Positions 42,001-52,789 of a stretch of 64,000 nucleotides of DNA are shown here, piece after piece. Source of the DNA: Hypholoma sublateritium FD-334 SS-4 (Eukaryota > Basidiomycota > Agaricomycetes > Agaricales > Strophariaceae); NCBI GenBank assembly GCA_000827495.1, contig KN817521.1, forward strand, positions 310,001-374,000, read 5' to 3'. Positions within the stretch are counted from its first letter, which is position 1. Each line of letters begins with the position of its first letter. Below the pieces are notes generated by a model. The model saw only the letters and a list, made by a program, of their open reading frames with translations, was not told where the DNA came from and searched no databases. The position numbers and the translations under genes were made by a program.

Positions 42001-42197
42001 TCTCCTAGTATCCTTGGCAGGATAAACCCCTCAAGATGGAGACTGCCCTCACCTCTCGGCCGGATGAGATGTCGAAGATTCGTGCACGAAACGCGCTCAA
42101 GATTTTGCTCGATGTGCATGGCGACTTTGGACGTCGTGCTGCGGCATTTTCAGGCAGACCTCTGTCGTTGTCCAATCCAAAATTGTCTCCACCATGA
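39036..42197 (+). CDS. AGC1: Ca2+-regulated mitochondrial aspartate/glutamate carrier
   Basis: This inner-membrane carrier exchanges matrix aspartate for cytosolic glutamate. The N-terminal half has EF-hands, including the complete loops [12 protein letters not shown] and [12 protein letters not shown]. The C-terminal half has three carrier repeats with signature motifs YPIDMVKTRMQ, TNPLEIVKIRLQ and [12 protein letters not shown]. The amphipathic C-terminal tail follows [18 protein letters not shown]. The gene has many introns and two microexons: ACCCG (40683-40687), which completes the KTR of repeat 1, and CTACCA (41949-41954), encoding Leu-Pro in the tail. Both are flanked by good GT-AG introns and needed for frame or family sequence. 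The start is the ATG at 39036 ([13 protein letters not shown]); an in-frame ATG at 38940 is upstream. Confidence 0.93.
40683..40687 (+). other. AGC1: 5-nt microexon of the aspartate/glutamate carrier gene
   Basis: ACCCG lies between intron 40629..40682 (GTGAGT...AAAAG) and intron 40688..40735 (GTAAGC...ATCAG). It joins AAG to G-ATG-CAA, giving Lys-Thr-Arg-Met-Gln of the first carrier signature. Skipping it shifts the frame. Confidence 0.85.
41949..41954 (+). other. AGC1: 6-nt microexon of the aspartate/glutamate carrier gene
   Basis: CTACCA (Leu-Pro) lies between intron 41881..41948 (GTGAGT...GCATAG) and intron 41955..42008 (GTGAGT...TCCTAG). Skipping it would stay in frame and remove only two residues, so it could be optional. 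Confidence 0.7.
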
Positions 42198-42747
42198 TTG
42201 GCTAACTATAGACGAACTTTATAGCGTGACCGCATCTGTAATAGATTTATTTTCGGGGCTTATATTGATATCTGTGCACTACGCAACGTTTTTAGTGAGA
42301 GGCTGTTCGACCAATGAGATAAGGTTCCGGAATTTGGGGACATGGAGACGCATCACGGTGTGTGTCACGACCGAGATCTCCTCTTGCCCCGGTGCGTGTT
42401 GGTGAGGAAGTTGATGAAGTCTGCCAATGGTTGCGAGGCAGAGTCACACTGGGGTGACATCAAGTCGAATAAGTACTCGCTTCAACCTGTCCCCTCTCTT
42501 CGTCTTCGTTTTCGTTCTTCTCCGTCTTTTCTTTCTTTTTTTTACACGGTGAGCCCGCCGCTGCTCACATCCGTACCGAATCTAATATCAGTATAGATCG
42601 CCTTGTGCCTTCGTCGTCCTCATTCCTTCAGCTGCAAGCCAGCATATAAGACAGCGTCAACGCCAGCGTAGACCGCTACCAGTTTAACTTCGCCCCTTCG
42701 TTTTATTTCTTGCGCACTTTGCAGCATCCCCACCTTCTTTTAGCACC
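42198..42747. promoter_or_regulatory. Promoter of the Thr-rich wall protein gene, with a CT-rich tract and TATA box
   Basis: A pyrimidine-rich tract runs from about 42480 to 42545, followed by a TATA-like ATATAAG at 42644-42650, about 100 bases before the ATG at 42748. CT-rich tracts near the start site mark highly expressed fungal genes. Frames at 41983 and 42342 in this region are spurious. Confidence 0.5.
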
Positions 42748-44488
42748 ATGAAGTCGATAATTTTTGGTTTTTCCCTCGTGAGCGCGGCCGTTGCGCAGAT
42801 CAGCGTAATTGGCATGTCGATGGTCCCAGTAGAGACGAGTGCAGCGGCGTCGGGCTCCTCAGGATACGGTTCGCAATCGCCGGCCGTCACTGCCGCTCCC
42901 ACACCGTCCGGTAGTGGCTACGGTGGTGCCTCCCCTTCGGTGCAAACCGCCGCTCCTGTGTCCTCCACAAGTGATTTCTACCAAGTCATGCCCTACAGTT
43001 CGTATATGGCCGGTGGATACAAGAGCCTGGACTGTGGTTATGGGTATTCCAAGGGGTCGGATGGCTCTTGCAACAAGGATTCTTGGGTGCGTATTTATTT
43101 TTCCCTTCGATATTCGAAGCTCACGCGACTCATTTGATTTAGTATGGGACTCAAGTGGTCGGATGCTACGCCACAACCATTATCAACATTGAGAATAACA
43201 AGTATATAGATTTTTATCAGCGTAAATTTCGATAATTGACTCCTCTTTTTTTCAGCAACTGCAACAGCGGGTATGGGTATAACAATGGTTATGGATACAG
43301 TAACCAGTACAACACTGAGACCGTTACGGTGACGCAGACGCAAGTGCAGACTTACACGCAAGTGCAGGTGTGTTCCGTTAGCGCGATTTTGGAAGCTTTG
43401 ACTGAACCACAGGATTTCCAGACTTACACTCAAACTGTGCCCACGACGATTACCCAGACCCAGTACAACACCGTCACCCAAACCATGACGGATACCATGC
43501 ATGTTACCCAAGTTGTTACGTCTATCGAGATGGTGCCCACCACGCGCGTCTGGGTGTCCACCGAAGTCATTGACAACACCCAGACTATCGACCACACCCT
43601 TACCGCCACCGAGACGATGACCCAGACCAACATCTATACCCAGACACAGACACAGACGAACACCGCTACTCAGACTGTCAGTGAAACGATGACTGACGTT
43701 GTCACTCAGACTCAGCTGAGCACCGTCCTTGTGCCTACGACATATACCAAAGTATGGGTTTCCACACAAGTCATCGACAACGTAAGTTCAACAATTTCCG
43801 TGTCCTGGGAGAACTAAAAATTGATTTCCTATAAATTTTCCAGACTAAGACCATTGAGAACACCTTGACCGCGACCGTCACCGATGTGATGACCTCCGTC
43901 CAGACTGCCACCGTGACCGACATCATGACCGACTTGATGACTGTTACACAGACCCAGACTTACGTGCAGCCCACTACTGTTGTCTCCACTTGGGTGTCCA
44001 CCGAGACGATTGATAACGTATGGCCCAAATTTACTGAAAATATAGAATTGTTAGCTGATGACTAGACTAGACCCAAACTATCATGCACACCCTCACGTCA
44101 ACCAAGATTTGGGATCAGACATTGACGGCGACTGTCACCCAGCTGTCGACTGCCACCCAAACTGCCACCTTGACTCAGACCGCTACGGCTACACAGACCG
44201 TTGTTCAGACGCAGCTTTCTGACTGCCTGTACCAGGTTCGTAGCATTCATGCATCACAAGGAATTGATTGGCCTGACTAGATATTCCTCGTAGTGCAAGT
44301 CCCAGTATTGGCTGACTACCGGCAGCAGCAGCTGGCAAACCAGCTACTCTGCTGCTCCTTCGTCAACGTGGTCTTCGTCAGCATCGACAGCAACTGCGAG
44401 TGCTAGCAGTGGCTCCTCGTACAACTCGGGTTCTTCGTACAACTCGGGCTCGTCGTATAGCAGCGGCAGCTCCGGCTATGGCTACTAG
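42748..44488 (+). CDS. Secreted Thr/Gln-rich tandem-repeat protein (probable cell-wall protein)
   Basis: A signal peptide (MKSIIFGFSLVSAAVAQ) leads a Ser/Gly/Ala/Pro/Tyr-rich segment and a Cys-containing region (LDCGYGYSKGSDGSCNKDSW...GCYATTI...NCNSGYGY). A long Thr/Gln/Val repeat follows. Three copies of a unit end with WVSTEVIDN-TQTIDHTLTA or close variants (starting near 43550, 43757 and 43991). The remainder is TQT/VTQ repeats, then CLYQ-CKSQYWLTTG and a Ser/Gly/Tyr tail (SSYNSGSSYNSG...GYGY). No GPI signal is visible. Exons start 42748-43086 and 43143-43201. Introns at 43782..43843 and 44018..44070 fall exactly after IDN in copies 2 and 3 but not in copy 1. The Thr density suggests heavy O-mannosylation at the wall. 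Confidence 0.8.
43550..44110 (+). repeat. Three tandem coding repeats of the WVST-IDN-TQTI unit
   Basis: Copies read WVSTEVIDNTQTIDHTLTAT, WVSTQVIDNTKTIENTLTAT and WVSTETIDNTQTIMHTLTST, spaced about 70 residues apart when spliced. The first is uninterrupted in DNA; the other two have an intron at the same codon boundary. Confidence 0.75.
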
Positions 44489-45062
44489 ATAGCTGATCGT
44501 CTAGTATCCTATTCTGTCTTTCGCGCATTGTCGTAGTCATGAGATCTTCACGTTGCATACTATAGAGTTGTCTGGCCAGACTCGTACCACTTCACCTATG
44601 GACCTTACCCATTTCACTGCTTTCAACTCACATCGGACTCTTCCCAAAAATTTCATTTACTTTCGTCTTCAGCTGATGCTGCTACATAGCTATACTGCGC
44701 TTGCGTAATACGTTTTTTCCAGGGTGCGAAATTATTCTCCCTTGTTGACAGGTTCATCCGGACTCCCTTTACCCACTTCTTCCAGTCTATTTATTCCTTC
44801 CACCCTCCACCCGCTTGGGCACTGTCTTATCACTTTCTCTAGCTGTCCACGTTACTGGGTTAGTGCACAATGGAATGCATCTGAAAAGGCGCAAATTCAA
44901 AAGCAAATTATGTACTAGACTGCAGTAAATAATTTGAAGGTCTTCATTCGCCTCATAAGGACGTACGATGACGACATTACAATGATCATATACATCATCT
45001 TATCCACTGTTTCAACCACTTCCATCCTTTAGGTCAACGCTCACTAGTACCTTTTGCACACT
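44489..45062. other. Intergenic spacer
   Basis: AT-rich 3' flank of the wall-protein gene and promoter of the thioredoxin-like gene. A 64-codon plus frame at 44724 shows nothing recognisable. Confidence 0.4.
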
Positions 45063-45640
45063 ATGCCTCTATATGTTGCCGACGGATCCATTGATCATAC
45101 TACTCTGCAAACCGTACCAGAGAAATTCGTCATCTTCTACTCCTCGATAGTCGATGGGCAGATGTGGTGCCCCGTAAGTGAATTTGTAATTATTCTTTTA
45201 GATGCGGCCTACATGCCTAATAATCTACTTTTGCAGGATTGCAAGGCCGTAGATCAGCTAGTGAAAGAAACATTCCCAGAAAACGGACCAGCGGCAATTA
45301 TCGTCTACGTTGGAAACAAGGCTCAGTAAGTATCCGTCCCTCCGGAGTCCGCAGCTTCGGGTATTCTCTTGAACGTGTAGCGAACGTTGACGACGATATC
45401 CTATGTGTTACTTATCTATAGATGGAAGAACCCATCGCATGTTTACCGCCAAGAGCCATGGCGTATCATAGGTGTTCCTACAATCGTTAAATTGGCAGAT
45501 GTGCGTTATTGCCTATTTTCGTTGTCACAAAGCTACACTAACTTCCGTTTCTTGATGTGTTTTAGGGTAAGGAGGTAGCAAGGTTGGTTGATGAAACCGA
45601 GATTTTGGACAGATTGCAAGCTTTTGTAAACGCGAAATGA
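45063..45640 (+). CDS. TXNDC17/TRP14-like thioredoxin-fold protein
   Basis: Four exons (45063-45173, 45237-45325, 45422-45500, 45566-45640) give 117 residues. The redox motif WCPDC (Cys36, Cys39) is split by the first intron. This motif, with the following KAVDQLVKETFPENGPAAII and GVPTIVKLADGKEVARLVD, marks the DUF953 family of cytosolic oxidoreductases (human TXNDC17/TRP14), which reduce selected disulfides with thioredoxin reductase. The length matches the family. It is convergent with MOCS1 on the other strand, about 200 bases between stops. Confidence 0.9.
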
Positions 45641-45844
45641 AGGCATTATATCAAGGACCAAGGTTCCAATCTTTGAGAACAGATGGAAGGACCCACATGG
45701 TAGTATTTTGAAGGAAGATATGATTCCCAATGCAGAAACAATGGGAACTTTAAGTTGATTGAGCAAAGAATAATCCGTGTTATATATACTTCGAATGTGG
45801 CCGAGTCCTTCGTGCGGCCGACCGGTGAACTCGTGTTATCTATA

Positions 45845-48098
45845 TCAATCACTTCTGACGAAGTCGCCGCTCCTACCTCCTGACTTCTGCACCACTTTAA
45901 TCTTTCCGATCTCCATCTCCTTTCCAGCGACGGCTTTGAGCATGTCCCAGACGGTGAGCAACCCGACGGATACTGCTGTTAGAGCCTCCATTTCCACCCC
46001 CGTCTTCCCTTCACATGTTACGATTGCCGTACATAGAATACTGTGCTTGTAATGCGCAGATACGGAACCTTCGACTCGTTTTGGAACAAGAGTAACGTTA
46101 ATCTTTGAAAGTGCGAGTGGATGGCAAAGGGGGATGAGAGAAGAGGTCGCTTTCGCTCCCATGATAGCCGCTAGTTGTGCGACCGTGAGAGCGTCTCCCT
46201 TCCTTCTTGCCTTAGCGAAAGCCTTTTCATCAGAGCTCCCAGGAGATTCATTATGCTCTTCCGCTGGGTAGGACGAGGTAACCAATTTATAGGCGCTTTC
46301 CGGGATGTAAATTCGGCCAGATGCTGTTGCGCTGCGCCTCGTGGGCTGTTTCTCGCTGACATCGACCATAGAAGCACGACCGTGTTCGTCGAGATGCGTC
46401 AAGCTGCCAGTGGATGTGGTATACATTCGGAGACTTGCTCCACCCGCATGCGACTCCGACGACGCGTTATTAAATGGCGGTCGTATTGTAAAACGCGGGT
46501 TCTTAGATTGAATATATAAACGGTCGAACTTCCTCCCTGCACGATCTGCTGGTGGTGGAAAAAACATTGAGAATACAAGTAAGACAGACAAGGCCGATGC
46601 TCTACATAAGAAGGAACACTCATCCACCTATGAGGATCATCGGTCGATTTGTGACGACGTCGATGTCTTGCATGCCCGCGTGTTTTTCCTTTTTTCCGGA
46701 AACTGCGAGGCCTATTGTTTCTAGTAATTCTGAATTGGAGGCACCCAGCCGCATCTTATCTCGCAGGGAGACCTCAGTGGCGTCAAACAGGCAGACCTTG
46801 TGATAGAGTTAATATTGGTTTCTGATCATTGGAGAGCAGTTTTAGAAACACCTTGATTTGACCATCGGCCGTTAAACGAAGACGATTGCAGGATGAACAA
46901 AAATGGTCCGACATGCTTGAGATGAACCCAAATGTGCCCTTGTATTCTGGTATCATCCAAGACCGCGCAGTGTCGTTGAGTTCATCTGGCGCACGCTGCA
47001 CGTTCGGATACCGCCTTCGAATTTGGTCCAGTAAATCAGCCGAGGGTACCATTTTCTTCTGGTCCCATTTGTTGCCTTCAGAGTTCAGAGGTATATGAGT
47101 CACAAGTCGAGGGGAGGAAAATAAATAGAGCCACGACTCACCGGTAAATGGCATGAATTCGATAAAACGAACAGATATTGGAAGATCCTTGCTCATTTCT
47201 ACGAAGTCGAGAACCTCGGAATCGTTGAGGCCTTTGATGACGACTACATTCACTTTGACAGATTCTAAGCGGGAGGATATTGCCACTTCAAGAGCCTTAA
47301 GGACAGCTTCGTGACCTCTACGTCGAGTTATAAGTTCGAATTTGAATGGATCCATTGTGTCCAGGCTGCGCAAATTAGGACCGTGAATCTCAAGATAAGT
47401 TGGTGCGTAGAAGATAACTCACCTCAGATTAAGATGCGTCAGTCCGTTTTCAATAAATTGAGGCAATTTTCGATGCAGGGATAGACCATTAGTTGTCATC
47501 CCGATGGATTGTAGGCCATATTGCTTCAGTCCGTTCAAATCACCTAGTCCACCAACTGTCCATTTTCCAAGTCATGAACTTGGTAGATATGGGACGTACT
47601 AATGATATCTGCGATTCCCTTGCGAATGGTAGGCTCACCTCCAGTCAGCCTGATCTTAGTGACACCGCTCTTCACAAATAACGTAGCAAGGCGAAGTATC
47701 TCATCATTTGTTAGTAAATGGCCTTCTGGGGAGAGATCAATGCCTTCACTGGGCATGCAGTAGAAACCTGGGACTTTGGTGATCTCCTTGATATCTGAGA
47801 AAATAGTAATACACATACATCGCAGATTACAACGTTCTGTCAGGGAAATCCTAAGATAATTATGTTGGCGATTGAAGGTGTCTGTCAGATGTTTCGAGAA
47901 AGGTGCAGTAGAATCGAGTTCTTTTATCTTGGCCTAAATTTCAAGTCAGGAGTTGAGAATTGAAAGCACTCTGAGCTCGCGCACCTGTGCTCGAAGGCGT
48001 CCACTCGAGCTTGAAGGAACTGCACCAGATGTCGTGCCCAGCGATCGAACAGAACAAATTGTTGAACGACACGGGTTCCGCAACGAGTTATATCTCAT
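45845..48098 (-). CDS. MOCS1: Molybdenum cofactor biosynthesis MOCS1 (MoaA radical SAM + MoaC)
   Basis: MoaA and MoaC convert GTP to cyclic pyranopterin monophosphate, the first step of molybdenum cofactor synthesis. From 48098 a basic leader ([20 protein letters not shown]) looks mitochondrial. The N-terminal Fe-S site reads [14 protein letters not shown] (second Cys codon split by an intron), then [13 protein letters not shown]. The C-terminal cluster is [10 protein letters not shown]...VCLFDATE. The MoaA frame then reads MILIGG-stop (TGA at 46622..46620), as MOCS1A proteins do. If an 82-nt intron (46627..46546) is removed, the frame instead continues into Moa[34 protein letters not shown] and [16 protein letters not shown], stop at 45845. 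Both products seem intended. Confidence 0.93.
46546..46627 (-). other. MOCS1: Optional intron that decides MoaA-only versus MoaA-MoaC
   Basis: The donor is weak (GTGGAT) and the acceptor is CAG. Retention gives Ile-Gly-Gly-stop; removal joins ATA-G to AT-CGT and opens the MoaC frame. The Gly-Gly end is needed for MoaA-type activity in known proteins. Confidence 0.75.
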
Positions 48099-48374
48099 TT
48101 TGAACATAGGGCTGGGTTAACTTGTGGACGGGAGTGCTCACGATGACCGTCGAAACATGCAAATGGTTATTGTCTCTTTTGCCCTCAATGCCTGAGTGGG
48201 CGGTGACATGTTGACAGGAGCCGAGCCCGAGAGTGTGGCAGCAGCCGGCCCGGTCCGCTTGACGATTTCGCGTGACAGTTACTCGAACGACGCGTCACCA
48301 CCAATTCAGCAAGACGCGTAATTCTGTTCACTGCTACTTAGTACTCTCTCACTTTACCCCACGATCTAGCTAAC

Positions 48375-49210
48375 ATGGTACGGACTCCTCTGATATTGTA
48401 TGACTCTATACTGAATGAAACACTAGTCGATCATGGATCAAAACGGTGGTTCCGTAATCGCCATGGTTGGAAAGAACTGTGTCGCGATTGCATCTGACTT
48501 GAGGCTAGGAAATCAAGCATTGGGAATCTCCTCGAACTTCCAGAGGGTAAGTTTCGTATCTGCACATCATAAATGTATACTTATAACTGCATAGATATTC
48601 CCAGTAACCGACCATATATACCTTGGTCTTCCTGGATTGGCAACAGATGTTGCAACACTGTGAGCTTTGGGCCCGTGCTAATAGCAAATACGCTCTAAAA
48701 ACTACAGGCGAGAGCGTCTTCGATTCCGCGTCAATATGTATACCATCAAAGAGGAACGTGAGATTGCGCCAGAAACCTTCGCCCATCTTGTGTCCTCAAC
48801 TTTGTACGAACATCGATTCGGTCCCTACTTCATCGAACCCGTCATGGCAGGCCTGTCGAAAACACCGACTGGCGGATATAAACCCTTCATTGCTGCGACT
48901 GATCTCATCGGATGTCTAAACTTCGCAAAGGACTTCGTTGTGGCTGGAACTGCAAGCACCAAGTTATATGGTGTTGCCGAAGGTCTCTGGGAACCTGACT
49001 TGGAGCCCGAGGATCTTTTCGAAACCATATCGCAAACTTTGATGAATGCAGTCGATCGGGACGCGTATTCTGGTTGGGGATGTGTTGTGCATCTCATGTT
49101 AGTCCTTCACTTCGTATATTTGCCATTCGGCGTTAAACTAATGTAGTTCGCCAATCTACAGCACGAAGGATAAGGTAGTGACTCGTACTCTGAAGGGAAG
49201 AATGGACTAA
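48375..49210 (+). CDS. PUP3: 20S proteasome subunit beta-3 (Pup3)
   Basis: Five coding exons (48375-48377, 48427-48546, 48595-48659, 48708-49097, 49162-49210) give 208 residues, as in other beta-3 subunits. The sequence MSIMDQNGGSVIAMVGKNCV, GLPGLATDVATL, EHRFGPYFIEPVMAGL, DLIGCLNFAKDFVVAGT and the end DKVVTRTLKGRMD match Pup3/PSMB3. It has no catalytic N-terminal Thr and is structural. The first coding exon is just the ATG, split from the second codon by a 49-nt intron (48378..48426). That start is needed to give the conserved MSIM N-terminus; the internal ATG at 48433 would lose three residues. Confidence 0.95.
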
Positions 49211-49417
49211 TTACGCTACGCTTTCTGCTCGTCGTTTTCTGTTTTGGATTCAAACTGAACAATGTATTTCCCATTTCATCAAGATGGTTAGGCAACCTAC
49301 AGATGGTAAAAAGTTCGCACGTTCATCAAGTTGGGATGTGCATTAGTATAGTCCGACCTTGCTTAATCCTTAACCTCCAACTCCGTCCTTGATCGCAGGC
49401 AACAATTATCGTGACGA

Positions 49418-51347
49418 ATGACGGCAGCGATCCTTCGCGTTAGCTTTCTGATTGCTGTTATATCTGTTGTGTCTTTTCTCGTTGGTAGGAATGTTGATAC
49501 GGACATGGCTGCATCAAGCACTGCGGTGGTCATTTTGAATTGGTCCCGCCCATTTAACGTCAACAAGATTGTTTCTGTGATTTGTCAATACCTTGATAAA
49601 AGCATCGTTCCAAGCATCACCATCTGGAACAACAATCCAAACCCAATGGTTTTTGAGGTAAGTTAAATAATTTGGCCGTTTTTAACATCTTAGATCGGCT
49701 AGATTTTATATTTTCACCTAGGAATTTTCAAATACCTCTTGCTCTAAATCTAGGTTGCAGATCATCAATTCAGAAGACAATATGTATTTCCAAGCGCGGT
49801 ACATGGCCTGTGCTAATGTCTCCACTCGCTATTGCTTCATTCAGGTTAGTTCTTGATTTATTTCCCAGTGAAATGAAGTCGATGTTGTACCAATAGGATG
49901 ATGATTATCTCGTACTTCCGGAAATAATTGAAGCATTAACCCGTCGTATGGACACTGATATGAACGCCCCCTCTTCGATTCATTTACTCCCTCCGCATGA
50001 AATGCTGTCTAGTACATTACGCACGGTTAGCATACACCCCAGGATCCGAACCACATTTGCATGGCTAGGGTATGGAACTATCATAAAACAATCACAGGCG
50101 GTTCAATTTCTGGCATTACTTGATCGATTGAACCTTTCCGAAGAGCAACATCAGATGGCCGACAATTATTTTACGATCCTGAGGAATGAACTTCCCGAAA
50201 GGTGGTTCGATTCGGGAATACCGTTAGACGGCGGGCAACCATTCACAGTTGGACCGGAAGGGGAGGAGCGAAATAACCGCCATATAGTGCGTCTTTCCGT
50301 ATCATTTTTCTTTGCTAGAACATGACGATTGGTGGTGTCTAGATATCTGCTACCCACATTCTCGAATCTCTTACGCTTGATACCGGAATTGTTGCCAGCG
50401 AGCGAACCTATCCTTACGTGCAACTTCTAACACACCATCTACCACCGTCAGACATCTCACGAGCACCATGCCATGGCAGAATATGTATCCTTGAAACTTC
50501 CATCAAGCTCCTTCCTGAAAGCACCTCAAGCGTTTCAGTGACCTCCGCCCGGGACATGTTTGAGATAGAAAAGGGACGGCTCAAGGATTTAGGGGAAAAA
50601 CAGGCAATAAATTACATTGACTTCGCACCATCCAATGCAGTTGATGGAGATCCCAAAACGATATTTTACAGTCTTGAAAGTGAGTTCGAATTCTAAGTAT
50701 TCTATACTTATCAATATACTTATCAATTGAGTTGCATTTACTAGACGGAAAGAAGGGCGAATGGATATCACTCGATCTCACGCATTGCCTTTTCTTTGAT
50801 GAAATTCAGTTCGTTCTGGAGGTCGATGAGGCCATGATAACTGTTCTACAGAAATCCGCGTGCGAGGTCTCGGCCGACGGCTTAGATTGGGTGAGCCGCG
50901 CCAACAATATTTGTTTCACAACTCTCATTTTTGTAACTTTTTTAAAAACCTGAAGACTATGTCGAAGCAACAAATGTCTTGCACTGGCATCGTGAGGGCC
51001 GATTCGGATTTGGGAGCTACCACTTCGTCTCGTTGCATAAGTGTTGCGAGCAAGACACATGTACGCTACATTCGGCTGCGCTTGCTTGGAAACGTGGACT
51101 CCCCATGGAAAATATCTGAAATGTATGTTATTCATGCCTAAGCCCAGAACCATGACACGGATACACGACCTCAAGACTCTGCAGAATGCAGATATTCATT
51201 ACTCATTGTTTAATAGTGTTCACAGTTTACACCCTGCTGTTTATCCCAATTTTATCCGGTTAGCGTATTTGCGCCGTTGTCCATGGCAAGTTTGTCTATC
51301 ACCACCGCTTCATATGTCACATTCGTAGGAGATGGCTTTCGTTTTGA
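49418..51347 (+). CDS. Type II membrane glycosyltransferase-like protein with a discoidin-like C-terminus
   Basis: Seven exons (49418-49657, 49722-49844, 49897-50286, 50343-50679, 50745-50890, 50956-51122, 51329-51347) join in frame to 473 residues. A signal anchor (ILRVSFLIAVISVVSFLVG) precedes VVILNWSRPFNVNKIVSVI and ITIWNNNPNP, typical of GT-A enzymes of GT2/GT64 type. FIQDDDYLVLP supplies the metal-binding DxD. The C-terminal 150 residues (SNAVDGDPKTIFYS, GEWISLDLTHC, VRYIRLRLLGNVDSPWKI) look like an F5/8-type discoidin carbohydrate-binding domain. It probably acts in the Golgi lumen on a glycan, with donor and acceptor unknown. The last coding exon is only 19 nt including the stop. Confidence 0.75.
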
Positions 51348-51594
51348 GCCGGCGTTTGGCCGGCGTTAGGAAACTCCGTGGTGTTAACTGGGTATTGCGT
51401 AGCCCAAGGTAAACCTGGGCGTAGTCTCGCGTAGACGTGCCTGGTTAAGCCACCCAATCATGAAGAGGGACCTCCGCTTACGTCATGGGCGCGCTTGCGT
51501 GCGGGGTGAGCCTTATGTACTATGCGTCGCTGCGGCTCGTTCCCTACGCTCTCCATCAACTCTCCATTCACACCCATCACCATACCTTGTTCCT

Positions 51595-52789
51595 ATGCTC
51601 GCCTCCGTTGCCCGTCGCTCAGCTACACCTGGAGTGCTTAGCTCTGCTAAACGTGGAATCTCAGTACAGGTAGTTTATCTAGTTTGGGGAATGACGACTC
51701 TCTTACCTTTCATGTTGTCAGTCGTTGCTACATGGATCACCAGAGGCGAAGAAAGCTGGCGATCTCGAAATCCAGCAGCATTCAAGAATAGTGGGAAGAG
51801 GAAAGTACATTCACGGCTTTGAAAGTGCGTAGGTTCCTCGTTTTGGTTCTGTCCATATTCTAATATCTCCATGTCCAGCGCATCGTGTTAAGCCAGACAA
51901 GATTGAAGAATACAAGAAGGCCGCGTTAGTTTTCTCCCGGGTGACCTGCATTGCCAACAATCTAATTTGTGCTTTATCTGCGTAGTGAGCGGTATTACAA
52001 AGGCATTCAAGAGGACTCTCAGTTAAACGTCAAACTGACCGGAAACTGGGAAACACTGGTCGGGGATCAAGACACTTTCGTTCACATCTTGGAATATGAG
52101 AATTATGCTGGCTATGACAAGACCATGCACCTTGTCAAAACTTCTGAGGTGCATCCGAAGTTATCCTACCTTTCGTAAAATCACGGAGCTAATAAATTCC
52201 TGTTAGCATTACGACGCATACAAGGCTATGTTACCTTTTCTATCTTCACGGACGAATCAGTTAAATCAGGAATTTGCTATTCTGCCAACTGCTCCCCCGC
52301 ATGCCGATGGTGGAATATTTGAACTGAGAACTTACCAACTGAAACCTGGGACCCTACTTGAGTGGGAGAACACATGGTAAACTCACGCTCCCCGCTTTCT
52401 CGCCGTATCACGATGTCTAATTTTCCCTCACTTCCAGGAGAAGAGGTATCGAAGCACGTCGCAAATCCGTAGCTCCCGTGGGAGCATGGTTCTCCCAAGT
52501 GGGACGCCTTCACCAGGTTCACCATATGTGGCAGTACCCGTGAGTGGTGATTCCGATAAATCCCGTTCAAGACTAGACTAAACTCGTCTCATACAGAAAC
52601 CTTCAGGTGCGGAAAGAGACTCGGGAGAAGGCGTGGCAAATTGACGGATGGGCAGAAACAGTCTCAAAGGCTAGTGTGATGTGTTACTCCGGAAAACAAC
52701 ACACTGATTCTATTCTCTAGACGGCCCAACTTGCGAAATCAATGGATTCCTTTATTCTTTACCCACTATCATTCAGTCCCCTCAAATAA
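51595..52789 (+). CDS. NIPSNAP-family mitochondrial protein
   Basis: The start MLASVARRSATPGVLSSAKR looks like a mitochondrial presequence. NIPSNAP features follow: IVGRGKYIHGFETHRVKPDK, NWETLVGDQDTFVHILEYEN, GGIFELRTYQLKPGTLLEW, VGRLHQVHHMWQYP and MDSFILYPLSFSPLK. NIPSNAP proteins are ferredoxin-like dimers at mitochondria linked to vesicle and mitophagy functions in animals; the fungal role is unclear. Introns are short GT-AG, except the last. Family spacing favours a GC donor at 52670 (intron 52670..52720). A GT donor at 52676 would add Ala-Ser. The stop is at 52789. Confidence 0.9.

Noticed and set aside
43095..43769. 224-codon minus-strand frame opposite the Thr-rich protein
   Set aside because: The low-complexity repeat leaves the opposite strand open by chance; the plus-strand product has a signal peptide and consistent introns.
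42748..44488. Thr-rich repeats considered as a transposon or microsatellite
   Set aside because: The signal peptide, Cys-containing domain and spliced frame show a secreted protein gene; repeats are in the protein, not mobile DNA.
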